This document shows, one piece after another, positions 45,415 to 54,941 of a stretch of DNA of 64,000 nt (the stretch's first letter is position 1; each line of letters begins with the position of its first letter). Under the pieces are notes generated by a model that saw only the letters and a list, made by a program, of their open reading frames with translations, had not been told where the DNA came from and did no database searches. Source of the DNA: Cyanobacterium stanieri LEGE 03274. Lineage in GTDB: Bacteria > Cyanobacteriota > Cyanobacteriia > Cyanobacteriales > Cyanobacteriaceae. Position numbers and translations under genes: made by a program. The stretch lies in NCBI RefSeq assembly GCF_015207825.1, contig NZ_JADEWC010000013.1, positions 22,304-86,303 on the forward strand, read 5' to 3'.

Positions 45415-46713
45415 TTAATTACTTTTTAGTTTAGTTATTTCTTGGATACACAAATTACAATAATCTTGCTTTTGTTGCAATTCATAAACATAAGCTAAGG
45501 TTGACAATATATCTAAAATTTCTTCGTGATTCTGACCTAAAATTTTACTCTTAATTTGCAAAGATCTTAACAATAAAGTTTCTACTTCAGTTAATAGAAA
45601 TAACTCAGATTTTCTTAAATATTCATAAGCTGAATTTTCTAAAGAATTAGCAACGTAAAAGTTATCCTGAGATAAATATTCTCGTTGTTTTTCAATCATT
45701 TTTGGGTATTCAGTGGCAAAATCAAATTCCTCAGTTTCATCTTCTCCTGTTAAAATTTCGTCAACAGGATATAAAGTAGTATCAATATCGGGATCATTAA
45801 ATACAATTCCTTTTACTCTTCTTTGATGATATTCTCGATAACTATCCTGTATTTTTTTAAATTCTGCCAATTCTTCATATTTACTCTGCATTTGTAAATT
45901 GACGATTAAATGGTGGCGTAGGTTAAATACTTGTGGATGAAAAGGATAAAACCTTTTTTCATATTCAGAAAGACTTTTTCTCAGTAATTTTTCAGCAGAT
46001 TGATAATGGGTTAAATGGTGTTTTGTTTGAGCTAAATTAACCATACAAGAAAGACATAAAGGATGAGATTCAGGCAATTTTTTTTGACAAACTTCTAAAC
46101 ATTCTGTTAAAACTACTTCTACATATTCTAACTCGGAAGATTGCTCTCCAAAAAAATAGCATTTATCCAATAAAGTTGATCCTATTTGCCATAAATAATA
46201 AGCTAATTCAATTTCATTATTGTTGAAATTACTATCACAGAGATCAAGGGCTTGTTTCAGATATTCAGGGGCTTCTTGTTGACTACTAATAACCCCTATC
46301 ACTATTAAAGTTTGAATGATTTTAAAGCTATGTTGACCATATAATTCTCTTTGAAGTGCTAGTAATTTAAGAAATATATTTTTTGCTTCTGTGGTGTCTT
46401 GAAAAAAAGGATAATAAGTTTCTAAATAACTGATGAAAGCTAAATTTTCTAAAATATAAACTACTTCATAATTTTCCTCTCCTGAATGCTGTATTTTTGT
46501 TTCTATTATTGAGTTAATAAGTTGTTTTGCTTCATCATATTTTCTTTGATATAAATATACTTTTGTTAAAGTGTGAAGATTATTTTTAGTATGGGAATTG
46601 CTAAAATCTAAATTACTATAATTACTTAAATATTGTGTTAATTGATTTTCTAGTTGTGTAAAGTTACCCGTTATTTTAGCTTGAAATAAATCAACTTTGT
46701 TTATATTAGTCAT
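45415..46713 (-). CDS. Tetratricopeptide-repeat protein
   Basis: 432 residues, all helical, no signal peptide or membrane helix. Degenerate TPR units appear throughout, for example LTKVYLYQRKYDEAKQLINSII near residue 48, YLKQALDLCDSNFNNNEIELAYYLWQIGSTLLDKC, HPLCLSCMVNLAQTKHHLTHYQSAEKLLRKSLSEYEKR and LLLRSLQIKSKILGQNHEEILDILSTLAYVYELQQKQDYC. These are TPR_10/TPR_12-like pairs as found in many cyanobacterial scaffold proteins. Partner and function unknown. Confidence 0.85.
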   Translation of the reverse strand: MTNINKVDLFQAKITGNFTQLENQLTQYLSNYSNLDFSNSHTKNNLHTLTKVYLYQRKYDEAKQLINSIIETKIQHSGEENYEVVYILENLAFISYLETYYPFFQDTTEAKNIFLKLLALQRELYGQHSFKIIQTLIVIGVISSQQEAPEYLKQALDLCDSNFNNNEIELAYYLWQIGSTLLDKCYFFGEQSSELEYVEVVLTECLEVCQKKLPESHPLCLSCMVNLAQTKHHLTHYQSAEKLLRKSLSEYEKRFYPFHPQVFNLRHHLIVNLQMQSKYEELAEFKKIQDSYREYHQRRVKGIVFNDPDIDTTLYPVDEILTGEDETEEFDFATEYPKMIEKQREYLSQDNFYVANSLENSAYEYLRKSELFLLTEVETLLLRSLQIKSKILGQNHEEILDILSTLAYVYELQQKQDYCNLCIQEITKLKSN

Positions 46714-46894
46714 GAATTTAATTAGATAGTTTGTTTTTAAATTCTATTCTATGGTTTAAATTCTCCAATAATTCTGTAAATAAGCTCTAAAATCTTTAGT
46801 GTTGATGATAAATATTTTATTTCATCTAAGATACTACGGCATTTTCAAAGTTCATTGTTAGAATAAATTTACTGCCAAAATTCCAAAATAATCG

Positions 46895-49264
46895 ATGATT
46901 GAGCAACTAAAGCATTTTCCAACCTTCAAACAAATTATTCAACAGATAGAATCCCTCCCTCCCCTCAAAACTGAGGAGTCGATTTTATTCAGAATCCTAG
47001 TGCAACTAATGGTAATTGTTGGTATCGTGGCGACAGATGTGGCGGCGGTAAGTCAGTTTCCGATGAGTGTTTGGGCTATTCCTCTGAGTATTTTGGGAGG
47101 GGTGGTTAGTTGGCGTCGTCGTAAGAAAAAGAATATTACTTTAAAATTTATCCTTGCCATTGCTATGGTGGCTACGTTGTTTATTTTTTTGGGTAATTTA
47201 ATACGCAGTTTGTTTGATAATCGTTTGGTTTTGGCGGAATTTTTGGTACAACTGCAAGTTTTACATAGTTTTGATTTACCTCGCCGTAAGGATTTGGGTT
47301 ACTCCATGGTAATTGGTTTTATTTTAATTGGGGTGGCTGGTACTCTTTCACAAACGGTGGCTTTTGCCCCTTGGTTATTGTTATTTCTAATGATTGCTAT
47401 TCCAACCATGATTTTAGATTATCGCTCTCGCATGGGTTTGGCAACTTATGAGAGCGAGTGGAAGGCAAATAGGGGCAACAAAAATAGAAGACAATCGGAA
47501 AAAAATAACCAATGGTTAAAAAATTCGCCCCTTTCTCCGAAAAAAATTACCTCTTTTTTGACTGTCACTCTTGTGGTGGGGTTATTGATTTTTACCATTA
47601 TGCCTCGTTATCCGGGGTATCAGTTACAGACTTTTCCTGTGAGTGCGCCTGAGGGGTTGGAAGATCTTGATTTTTCTCAAACTGATCGGGGCATTGTTAG
47701 TCCTGGTTATAATCCTGATGGTAGCGGTGCTGGGGGTGGTGGCATTAATGGGGGAGAGGGTGCAGGTAGTGGACAGGTGGATGATACTTTTTATTATGGT
47801 TTTAACACTACCATTGACCAAAATTTACGGGGTAATATTACTAATCCGAAGGTGGTTTTAAGGGTGCGATCGCAATCACCCGGATTTTGGAGGGCTTTAG
47901 CTTTTGATCATTATACTGGGCAAGGTTGGGATATTTCAAGGGATGATCAAACCATGGATGTTGATCGTAATCGTTGGAATTTCCAATTTAATTTTGCCGT
48001 GCCTAATGTGCAGGGGGAAACCGAAAGGGTTATCCAGACTTTTACGGTGGTTTCTGATTTACCTAATATTATTCCTCTTTTATCTTCTCCCGATCGCCTT
48101 TATTTTCCCACCGAACAAATAGCCATTGATACAGAGGGTAGTTTGCGATCGCCCACAGGCTTGATTGAGGGTTTAACCTACACGGCAGTATCAAAAGTAA
48201 GAAACCGCAATCAAACTCAGTTATCCCAAGCGGGGAATAATTATCCTGAATCTATCTCTGATTATTATTTGGATGTACCCCAAAATATTCGGGATTTGGT
48301 GAGGGAAAAAGCCGAGGAGTTGTTGGCAAAATCTCCCAATGAGTTAACCTCCAATTACGCCAAAGCCTTATATCTAGCTCAGGCTATTAAACAAAATTAC
48401 CGCATCGATCCCGATATTCCACCCCTAGAAGAAGGGGAAGACTTAACCCAAGCCTTTTTGGAAACCTATCAAGGGGGTTATCCTGATCATTTTGCCACCG
48501 TATATACCCTTATGTTGCGATCGCTCAATATCCCCGCCCGTTTAGTGGTAGGCTTTGCCCCAGGTAACTTCAACCCCTTCACAGGATATTATGTAGTACG
48601 TAATACAGACGCCTACGCCCTCACAGAAGTCTATTTCCCCGACTACGGCTGGTTTTATTTTGATCCCCTCCCGGGTAACGAAATCATCCCCCCATCCGTG
48701 GATGACGACAACACCTTTGGAGTTTTAGGACAACTATGGGATTGGGTTGCTAGTTGGTTGCCTTCCCCCATTGTCGATTTTGTAACCATTCTTTTTAACG
48801 ACATTATCGATGCTATCTCCGATTTTCTTTCCTCACCATGGTTATTCCGTCTTTGGCGATTTTTTACAGGCAGTTTTATGGGAATTTTAGTAGGGGCAAT
48901 GGTACTTATTTTCCTAGGCTTTATCAGTTGGTTAGCATTTAACTGGCTACAAAAACAATTATATCGTCGTCGTTTAGCTAAACTAGATCCCATCGAAAAA
49001 CTATATCGGGAAATGATCGACTTTTTGAGTGAAAAAGGTTATCCCAAACATAAAGCCCAAACACCAAAAGAATACGCCCAAAGATTAAGGGAATTTTTAA
49101 CCATTGAACAACTAGAAATTATCGATTTAATTTCCACTAGCTTTGTCGCTTGGCGTTATGGAAACCAAAAATATAATATTGATTATTTACAAACTCAATT
49201 TAACTTACTAAAAGGTAGTTTTAAATCAAAAAACAGTAAACAATTAACAATGAATCATGATTAA
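46895..49264 (+). CDS. TgpA-like transglutaminase-fold membrane protein, catalytic residues replaced
   Basis: 789 residues. N-terminal DUF3488-like part with five to six helices (about 33-175) and another at about 214-232. A periplasmic part with a Gly-rich linker and transglutaminase core follows (about 450-600), then a helix at about 665-685 and a cytoplasmic DUF4129-like tail (LYREMIDFLSEKGYPKHKAQTPKEYAQRL). In active members the core reads GYC-x-FA and DAHAW-x-E; here P530 (GGYPDHFA) replaces Cys and Y574 (DAYALTE) replaces His. The third residue, Asp in FDPLPG, remains. It is therefore predicted to be inactive as a transglutaminase or protease. Role unknown; cell-envelope function is likely. 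Confidence 0.88.
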   Translation: MIEQLKHFPTFKQIIQQIESLPPLKTEESILFRILVQLMVIVGIVATDVAAVSQFPMSVWAIPLSILGGVVSWRRRKKKNITLKFILAIAMVATLFIFLGNLIRSLFDNRLVLAEFLVQLQVLHSFDLPRRKDLGYSMVIGFILIGVAGTLSQTVAFAPWLLLFLMIAIPTMILDYRSRMGLATYESEWKANRGNKNRRQSEKNNQWLKNSPLSPKKITSFLTVTLVVGLLIFTIMPRYPGYQLQTFPVSAPEGLEDLDFSQTDRGIVSPGYNPDGSGAGGGGINGGEGAGSGQVDDTFYYGFNTTIDQNLRGNITNPKVVLRVRSQSPGFWRALAFDHYTGQGWDISRDDQTMDVDRNRWNFQFNFAVPNVQGETERVIQTFTVVSDLPNIIPLLSSPDRLYFPTEQIAIDTEGSLRSPTGLIEGLTYTAVSKVRNRNQTQLSQAGNNYPESISDYYLDVPQNIRDLVREKAEELLAKSPNELTSNYAKALYLAQAIKQNYRIDPDIPPLEEGEDLTQAFLETYQGGYPDHFATVYTLMLRSLNIPARLVVGFAPGNFNPFTGYYVVRNTDAYALTEVYFPDYGWFYFDPLPGNEIIPPSVDDDNTFGVLGQLWDWVASWLPSPIVDFVTILFNDIIDAISDFLSSPWLFRLWRFFTGSFMGILVGAMVLIFLGFISWLAFNWLQKQLYRRRLAKLDPIEKLYREMIDFLSEKGYPKHKAQTPKEYAQRLREFLTIEQLEIIDLISTSFVAWRYGNQKYNIDYLQTQFNLLKGSFKSKNSKQLTMNHD

Positions 49265-49483
49265 TTTCTCAATAAATAGATTATTGTTATTACCACCCAC
49301 TAATTAGGGTGAAAAAAGGTCATCTCGACTTCCCTCGATAACCATGATGAACCTTGACTTATCAATCACAGGGAATAGATAAAAGATAATGATCAAAATA
49401 TCTATAAATTTATAAAAATAAATAAAAATGGGTAATCCATAGTCCTATTTAAGAGAAATTTATATTAAAAATAAAACATAGTT

Positions 49484-50944
49484 ATGGTAGAAAAATTTAA
49501 CCAATGGAGTCAAGAAGAATGGGAAAATACTATCCTAGATTTTGCCAATTTACAGGGAGAAATTAACTATAAACAAGCCCAAAAATCATTACAAAATTTA
49601 CTCAATAATCTTGACCTCAAAGAAGAAGAAAAAATAGGTTTAGAAACCGATATTAATCAACTAACAACCATGTTAGAAAAACTAGAAAACTCCGTCATCC
49701 AAATTGCTGCCTTTGGCATGGTAGGCAGGGGAAAATCTAGCGTTTTAAATGCCTTGGTAGGAGAAGAAATATTTATAACAGGGCCTTTACATGGGGTTAC
49801 ACAGGATATAAGCCAAACTAATTGGCAACTTAACCAAGAGAGTATTGGTAATGGATTGGGTAATGTGCAACGGTTGATTAATTCTAGTGCTAATGCTCAA
49901 ATTCAATTGATTGATACTCCCGGCATTGATGAGATTGATGGGGAAACGAGGGAGGCTTTAGCCCATGATTTGGCTAGTCAGGTGGATTTAATTTTATTTG
50001 TGGTGTCGGGAGATATTACAAGGGTGGAGTATCAAGCGCTTTCTCAGTTGCGGGAAGTGGGTAAACCGATGATTTTGGTGTTTAATAAAATTGACCAGTA
50101 TCCTGATGCCGATCGCACCGAAATTTATGAGACAATTAGGGATAAGAGGGTAAAAGAGTTATTATCCCCCGATGAAATCGTCATGGTGGCTGCTTCTCCT
50201 CTAGTTTCTGAAGCCATTAGGGATAAGGAAGGTAAATTAAAAGTTACCCGTCGTCGGGGAAAACCTGACATTGAAGATTTACAATTAAAAATTCTCGAAA
50301 TTCTCCATCGAGAGGGAAAATCCCTCGTTGCCCTCAATACCATGTTATTTACAGGTAATATTAACGAACGATTGGTACAAAGAAAATTATCAGTTAGGGA
50401 TGATAACGCCGAAAAAATTATCCAAAAAGCCGTGATGACTAAAGCCAGTGCGATCGCCCTTAACCCCGTAACCGCCCTAGATTTGTTCACAGGGGCGCTC
50501 ATTGACGTGGCGATGATTTTGAGCCTTTCCCACCTTTATAACATCCCCATGACCCAAAAAGGGGCATTAGGATTACTAAAAAAAATAGCCTTCAGCATGG
50601 GAGGTATTACCGCCAGTGACATCCTTGTTACATTTGGTTTAAGTTCCCTCAAAGGAGTATTAGGTTTAACTACCCCCATCACAGGAGGATTAAGCCTTGC
50701 CCCCTATCTCTCCATCGCCATTACCCAAGCAGGAGTGGCAGGAGTTTCCACCTATACCATTGGGCAAGTAACAAAAGTTTATCTGGCTAACGGCGCTTCA
50801 TGGGGCGAAAATGGCCCCCTAGCAGTGGTGGAAAACATCATCAATTCCCTTGATGAAACCTCCATCTTAAACCGCATCAAATGGGAATTAAAAGCCAAAC
50901 TCAAAGCCCCTAAACCGCCAATAATTGATCCCAATCTTGGCTAG
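49484..50944 (+). CDS. Era-like GTPase with DUF697 C-terminal domain
   Basis: 486 residues. N-terminal helical lead (about 1-70), then a TRAFAC GTPase domain: G1 GMVGRGKSS near residue 82, G3 DTPGIDE and G4 NKIDQY. The C-terminal part (about 310-450) holds hydrophobic helices of the DUF697 type (KASAIALNPVTALDLFTGALIDVAMILSLS) and may insert into the membrane. This architecture is common in cyanobacteria and is often associated with membrane or organelle-like functions, but is uncharacterised. The 3' end overlaps a convergent gene by 35 bases. Confidence 0.88.
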   Translation: MVEKFNQWSQEEWENTILDFANLQGEINYKQAQKSLQNLLNNLDLKEEEKIGLETDINQLTTMLEKLENSVIQIAAFGMVGRGKSSVLNALVGEEIFITGPLHGVTQDISQTNWQLNQESIGNGLGNVQRLINSSANAQIQLIDTPGIDEIDGETREALAHDLASQVDLILFVVSGDITRVEYQALSQLREVGKPMILVFNKIDQYPDADRTEIYETIRDKRVKELLSPDEIVMVAASPLVSEAIRDKEGKLKVTRRRGKPDIEDLQLKILEILHREGKSLVALNTMLFTGNINERLVQRKLSVRDDNAEKIIQKAVMTKASAIALNPVTALDLFTGALIDVAMILSLSHLYNIPMTQKGALGLLKKIAFSMGGITASDILVTFGLSSLKGVLGLTTPITGGLSLAPYLSIAITQAGVAGVSTYTIGQVTKVYLANGASWGENGPLAVVENIINSLDETSILNRIKWELKAKLKAPKPPIIDPNLG

Positions 50945-51563
50945 GGGCATCCTCCTGGGCGACAATTTCCAAAATTTTGCCATCGGTTTGGGGGCGAGAA
51001 ATCACCTCAACACATACCTGAGCCACCTTTCTACGGGGAATAGAGCCTTCCTCTAGGGTATCAGCGCCCTTTACCACCAACGGATATAAATTGTCCTCAT
51101 TTTTTAACCCCCCAGGCCTGACGATAGTATAATTTAAGCCACTATTGATCAAATACTTTTCTGCCTGTTTTTTCCAAAACAACACCAAGCCAAATAAATT
51201 AAGAGGATGGAAAAACTTCGATACACAAAGGGAAGTAACAAAAATAAATTTATCTATATCTGCTTTTTTGGCACAATTAATTAAATTTTTACTCCCCTCA
51301 AAATCCACCTTATAAAACGCCGTAATATCCCAACTAGGGGCTGCCCCCGTAGCACAAATTACCACTTCACAATCTTTTAAAGCATTGTCTAAAGTTGTAG
51401 GTTTTAAAACATCCCCCATAACAACCTCCACCGATGGGGGTAAAATCTCCTTTGCCTTGGCTTCATCCCTCACTAAAGCCCTAACGTCCATCCCTTTTTC
51501 TACCAACTCTTGAACAATTCTTCTTCCTGTTTGCCCCGTTGCCCCTGCTACTAAAATTTTCAT
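50910..51563 (-). CDS. NAD(P)-binding atypical short-chain dehydrogenase (NmrA/Ycf39-like)
   Basis: 217 residues. The nucleotide-binding loop is VAGATGQTGRRIVQEL at residues 4-19, then VVMGDVLKP, CEVVICATGA and FIFVTSLCVSK, with SGLNYTIVRPGGLKNE further on. This is the atypical SDR group with NAD(P)-binding Rossmann fold, used in photosystem assembly factors and flavin reductase-like proteins. The canonical YxxxK is absent (YLINSGLNYTIVRP), as in many of these. Specific role unknown. Its 3' end overlaps the GTPase gene on the other strand. Confidence 0.88.
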   Translation of the reverse strand: MKILVAGATGQTGRRIVQELVEKGMDVRALVRDEAKAKEILPPSVEVVMGDVLKPTTLDNALKDCEVVICATGAAPSWDITAFYKVDFEGSKNLINCAKKADIDKFIFVTSLCVSKFFHPLNLFGLVLFWKKQAEKYLINSGLNYTIVRPGGLKNEDNLYPLVVKGADTLEEGSIPRRKVAQVCVEVISRPQTDGKILEIVAQEDAPSQDWDQLLAV

Positions 51564-51622
51564 AAAATTTACTATTTTTTTGATGATAATTACGATGATT
51601 CCATGGTATCAATTTGTTTAAA

Positions 51623-52675
51623 CTAAATAGGTTGATCATCGCGCCAATTACCATCAATCACCGTACCATCACTGAAAGTATATACCCCGCTACCATTCTT
51701 CTTACCGTTGGCAAATTCCCCTTTATAAGTATCACCATTACTATAATCACAGACTACCTGTCCATGAAGTTGATTATTTTGGAATTCTCCCTGACAGACA
51801 TCACCATTGGCGAAAGTAAAAACCCCCTGCCCTGCAAATTTTCCATTGACAAACTCTCCTTGATAACGATTACCATTGGGAAATGTATAAGAGCCATTGC
51901 CAGATTGTTGTCCGTCTTCAAAGTTTCCTTCGTAAACTCCTCCGTCAGAGAAAGTAAATTTTCCTTGCCCATGGGGTACACCATTTTTCATTTCCCCTTG
52001 GTAGGTGTCATCGCTGGGGTATCTTCTTTCACCCCTTCCCGTAATTGCACCTTCGGTAAAAGTACCTCGATAACTACCACCATCAGCAAAGACATAAAAT
52101 CCTTGTCCTTCAGGTTGATTATTGACTAATTGTCCCTGGTAGCGATCGCCATTATCATAATCACAGACACCTTCTCCCTGAATTTGACCATCTCGGATAG
52201 TACCTTGGCAACTATCCCCATTACTATAAATAAACTTACCCTCCCCTTGGGGTTCACCATTAACAAATTGCCCTTCATATTTACTCCCGTCGGTGGAAGT
52301 ATAAACCCCTTGTCCGTGGGGTTGCCCTTGTTTAAATTCCCCTTCGTAAATATCTCCTTCTTGATAAATTCTTTTACCTACCCCCTCAATTTGATCATCG
52401 GTAAATTCCCCTTCGTAAACATCACCATTGGCAAAGGTATATTTTCCCTGTCCTTGCTTTTCTCCATCAACAAAATTTCCTTCATAAATATCCCCATTAC
52501 TAAAGGTACATTTTCCTTGACCATGAAGATTTCCTTCTTTCAATTGTCCTTCACATTTACTCCCATCCGCTAGGTTAATGGTATTGGCTAAAACAGGATT
52601 AATAAATAATAATCCATTGGTTAAAGTTAAGCCTAAAAAAGCGGTTAATAAATATTTAGAAGATTGTTTATTCAT
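51623..52675 (-). CDS. Secreted MORN-repeat protein
   Basis: 350 residues. A signal peptide at 1-31 (ends PVLANT), then about thirteen MORN units of 23 residues with the pattern GDxYEGxFxxGxxxGxGxYxFxNG covering the rest of the chain. Two or three units carry Cys (DSCQGTI, DVCQGEF, VCDYSNGD). The repeats form a long beta-ribbon scaffold. Location is probably periplasmic or surface. Partners unknown. The antisense frames also stay open over long stretches because of the repeat structure. Confidence 0.9.
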   Translation of the reverse strand: MNKQSSKYLLTAFLGLTLTNGLLFINPVLANTINLADGSKCEGQLKEGNLHGQGKCTFSNGDIYEGNFVDGEKQGQGKYTFANGDVYEGEFTDDQIEGVGKRIYQEGDIYEGEFKQGQPHGQGVYTSTDGSKYEGQFVNGEPQGEGKFIYSNGDSCQGTIRDGQIQGEGVCDYDNGDRYQGQLVNNQPEGQGFYVFADGGSYRGTFTEGAITGRGERRYPSDDTYQGEMKNGVPHGQGKFTFSDGGVYEGNFEDGQQSGNGSYTFPNGNRYQGEFVNGKFAGQGVFTFANGDVCQGEFQNNQLHGQVVCDYSNGDTYKGEFANGKKNGSGVYTFSDGTVIDGNWRDDQPI

Positions 52676-52847
52676 GATTTTTATTTTTTCTAAAAGTACG
52701 AAATAGTTTAATAATAAGGCAATAAAACTTTAATAAAAGTTTCATTTATTTTGAACAAGATATATTTTTAATCAATATTTTATTTAGGATAAAACATAAT
52801 CAATAAATACCTAAAAAAATAATCAAATCCTAATCAAATAAATATAT

Positions 52848-54437
52848 CTATTCTGAATTCTCATTTTCCGTGGACTGTTGTTGTTGCCTTTCCCGTTCGG
52901 CTTGGGCTTCAGCTTCCCGTTGTTGCCTTTCCCGTTCGGCTTGGGCTTCGGCTTCCCGTTGTTGCCTTTCCCGTTCGGCTTGGGCTTCAGCCTCCCGTTG
53001 TTGCCTTTCCCGTTCGGCTTGGGCTTCCGCCTCCTGTTGTTCTTGTTGCAATTGTTGTTGATTTTCTTGTTCTCTCTGAAGTTGAGCCTCTCTTTCCTGA
53101 CGCTCTCTTTCTAACTGCTGTTGTCTTTCAAGCCTTTCTTGTTCCAATTGAGCCTGACGTTCTTCCCTCCTTCGTTGCTCTTCCATACGAGCTTGTCTTT
53201 CCTGTTCTTCTTTTTTCTGACGGGCAAGGCGATCAAATTCTGAACCTGCTACGGTGAAATTAATTCTAACCTGCACGGAGGCGGTGTTATTCCCCGGGGC
53301 TGTAAAGGTCATTCTTTGGGCGGCCAATAGGGCTTGTCTGTTTACTTCTCCGTTACTATGTCCACTAACGATACTAGCGCCCCTAACACCACCATTACTA
53401 TTAAGATTAACCCTCACGGTGGCTTGACCTTCTACCCCTTCTAAGGCTGATGGATAGGAGGGTTGACAGTTACTCAAACATTGAATACTGGCAGGGGTTG
53501 GATTGGGCTTGGGTTGGGGGGCTTGTGGTCTATTTTGGCTAGGGGGGGTAATATCTTGGGGACGAGATGCGGTGGGGGAGTTTGAGCCGTTATTGTTGCG
53601 GTTTTGATTATTGTTGAGGCTGTTTCTGAGGTTATTAAGATTTTCTCCATTTTGGGAATTGTTGGCGGTGCTTGGGGTTCGGGTATTGTTACGGTTTATT
53701 CTACCGCTGCTTATTTCTTGGTTATGATCAACGGATCTGGAAACATTATTATTATTATTATTGATTTGTCTTGAGGGAGTGCGCACAGAATTTCTTAAAT
53801 TACTGGTATTATCACTATAATTTTCTAGGGGTTGAAGGGCGCTCGGAGAATTATTCCTCGCAAGGGTATTATTATTAACTGTTGGTTGGCTAGGTCGTGA
53901 TGGTACAGAATTATTATTCTGAGAATTAATCTGACGGTTAGGGGTATTAAATCTAGGTCTAACGTTGCTAGACTCAGGAGACACAGGAGTAGGATTAGTT
54001 ACCTCTGGGGTAGGAGTTTCCACCACTTCTTGACTGGTTTCTTGGGGTGGAGTTTCTGGAGTCGTATTATTTTCCACTACCGTGGGAGGATTAGGGGTAA
54101 TTTCGGGTTGCACAGGCTGGGGCGGTGGGGTAGGAGCATTACTCTGGGGGTTTTGGGGGGTTGGAGGAGTAACCGTTTGAGGAGGAGTTGGCGTAACCTG
54201 CTGTGGAGATTCTTGGGGTTGTTCTTCTGGTTGGGTTTGGGGTTGAGGATCTTCTTGAACTAAAATTAATTCGATGGGTTTTTGTTCTTCCTTGGTGATG
54301 GGATTGGGCTGATTCGCTACCATAATCAACAATACTCCATGAAGGGCTATGGAGCTAAATATTCCAAAGGTAACTATTTTTTTTGTTTTTTCTGCTTCTT
54401 TTTGTCTTTGCTCTATGGAGGGAGATGAGTAGGTCAT
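52848..54437 (-). CDS. tonB: TonB-like energy transducer with C-terminal repeat extension
   Basis: 529 residues from ATG 54437; a TTG at 54458 would add seven. A cytoplasmic start leads to a helix with the TonB-type His (IALHGVLLIMV) at about 28-45, then a Pro/Gln/Thr-rich spacer to about 160 and an Asn/Ser/Arg-rich spacer to about 310. A TonB C-terminal domain follows at about 320-405 (CQPSYPSALEGVEGQATVRVNLNSNG, SVQVRINFTV). Unusually, about 115 further residues follow: a Glu/Gln/Arg coiled coil ending in four 13-residue repeats (QREAEAQAERERQ). Role: transmits proton-motive energy from ExbB/ExbD to the receptors encoded nearby. Confidence 0.88.
   Translation of the reverse strand: MTYSSPSIEQRQKEAEKTKKIVTFGIFSSIALHGVLLIMVANQPNPITKEEQKPIELILVQEDPQPQTQPEEQPQESPQQVTPTPPQTVTPPTPQNPQSNAPTPPPQPVQPEITPNPPTVVENNTTPETPPQETSQEVVETPTPEVTNPTPVSPESSNVRPRFNTPNRQINSQNNNSVPSRPSQPTVNNNTLARNNSPSALQPLENYSDNTSNLRNSVRTPSRQINNNNNNVSRSVDHNQEISSGRINRNNTRTPSTANNSQNGENLNNLRNSLNNNQNRNNNGSNSPTASRPQDITPPSQNRPQAPQPKPNPTPASIQCLSNCQPSYPSALEGVEGQATVRVNLNSNGGVRGASIVSGHSNGEVNRQALLAAQRMTFTAPGNNTASVQVRINFTVAGSEFDRLARQKKEEQERQARMEEQRRREERQAQLEQERLERQQQLERERQEREAQLQREQENQQQLQQEQQEAEAQAERERQQREAEAQAERERQQREAEAQAERERQQREAEAQAERERQQQQSTENENSE
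52876..53035 (-). repeat. Four tandem 39-base repeats in the tonB gene
   Basis: Units of 39 bases, nearly identical, encode QREAEAQAERERQ-type segments at the C terminus of TonB. The unit length keeps the frame. Near-identity implies recent expansion or ongoing homogenisation. Confidence 0.85.
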
Positions 54438-54662
54438 GGTAGTAGAATATTTTTGCAAATTAATTGCAGTTGAAAGAATTTTTCGCCATACTCAAGATCT
54501 TAAATTAATTAGTAATCTTTTGCAACAGAATTATTGAGAAGATAAGTCATAAATGGCGTTGTTGATTGGAGATATGATTGCTTATGAATTAGGGAATGAT
54601 TCTACTACCCTCATCAACCGTGAGGAACGGTGATAATATTCTAATATCTCGATACTAATACC

Positions 54663-54769
54663 AAATCTGATTTAAAAAATATATCATCACTCCCCTTGCA
54701 ATGAATTACAAGGCTAACAGTTTATCGTTCAATAAATTGAACTAAGGTATATTTTGATTCACGGATTTA
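54663..54769 (+). mobile_element. MITE-like repeat, family 2, copy D2
   Basis: 107 bases with tips AAATCTGATTT and the inverted ACGGATTTA. The core matches D1 over more than 80 bases: ATATATCATCACTC, hairpin 1 CCTTGCAATGAATTACAAGG, CTAACAGTTTATC, hairpin 2 GTTCAATAAATTGAAC, AAGGTATATTTTGATTCA. It lies between the tonB start and the end of the B12 operon. No coding capacity. Confidence 0.7.
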
Positions 54770-54862
54770 GAGAAAATTTTATTCCGAATTAAATAACAAG
54801 CTAAACTACATCTAAAATTGTTATGTCATAGCAAGTTCGGATAGATGACGATAATAGAAAGT

Positions 54863-54878
54863 CCCCCAATAATGGGGG
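54863..54878. repeat. CCCCC-N6-GGGGG hairpin repeat
   Basis: CCCCC, AATAAT, GGGGG, followed by ATTTAGGGG. This resembles the widespread cyanobacterial intergenic hairpin of the CCCCCxxTGGGGGATTTAGGGGG type (general knowledge). It lies 64 bases past the end of the B12 operon and could contribute to termination, though no good T tract follows. Confidence 0.5.
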
Positions 54879-54941
54879 ATTTAGGGGAAAAAAGCCGAGC
54901 CTTTTTATAACTGATGACTCGGACTCAATATTAAAAGAAGA

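Noticed and set aside
52130..52573. Long open frames antisense to the MORN-repeat gene
   Set aside because: They follow from the repeat periodicity and codon bias of the real gene; their translations are monotonous Ile/Ser/Phe-rich repeats.
52870..53114. Open frames antisense to the tonB repeats (Cys- or Phe/Pro-rich)
   Set aside because: Shadow of the 39-base repeats; no start context and nonsense composition.
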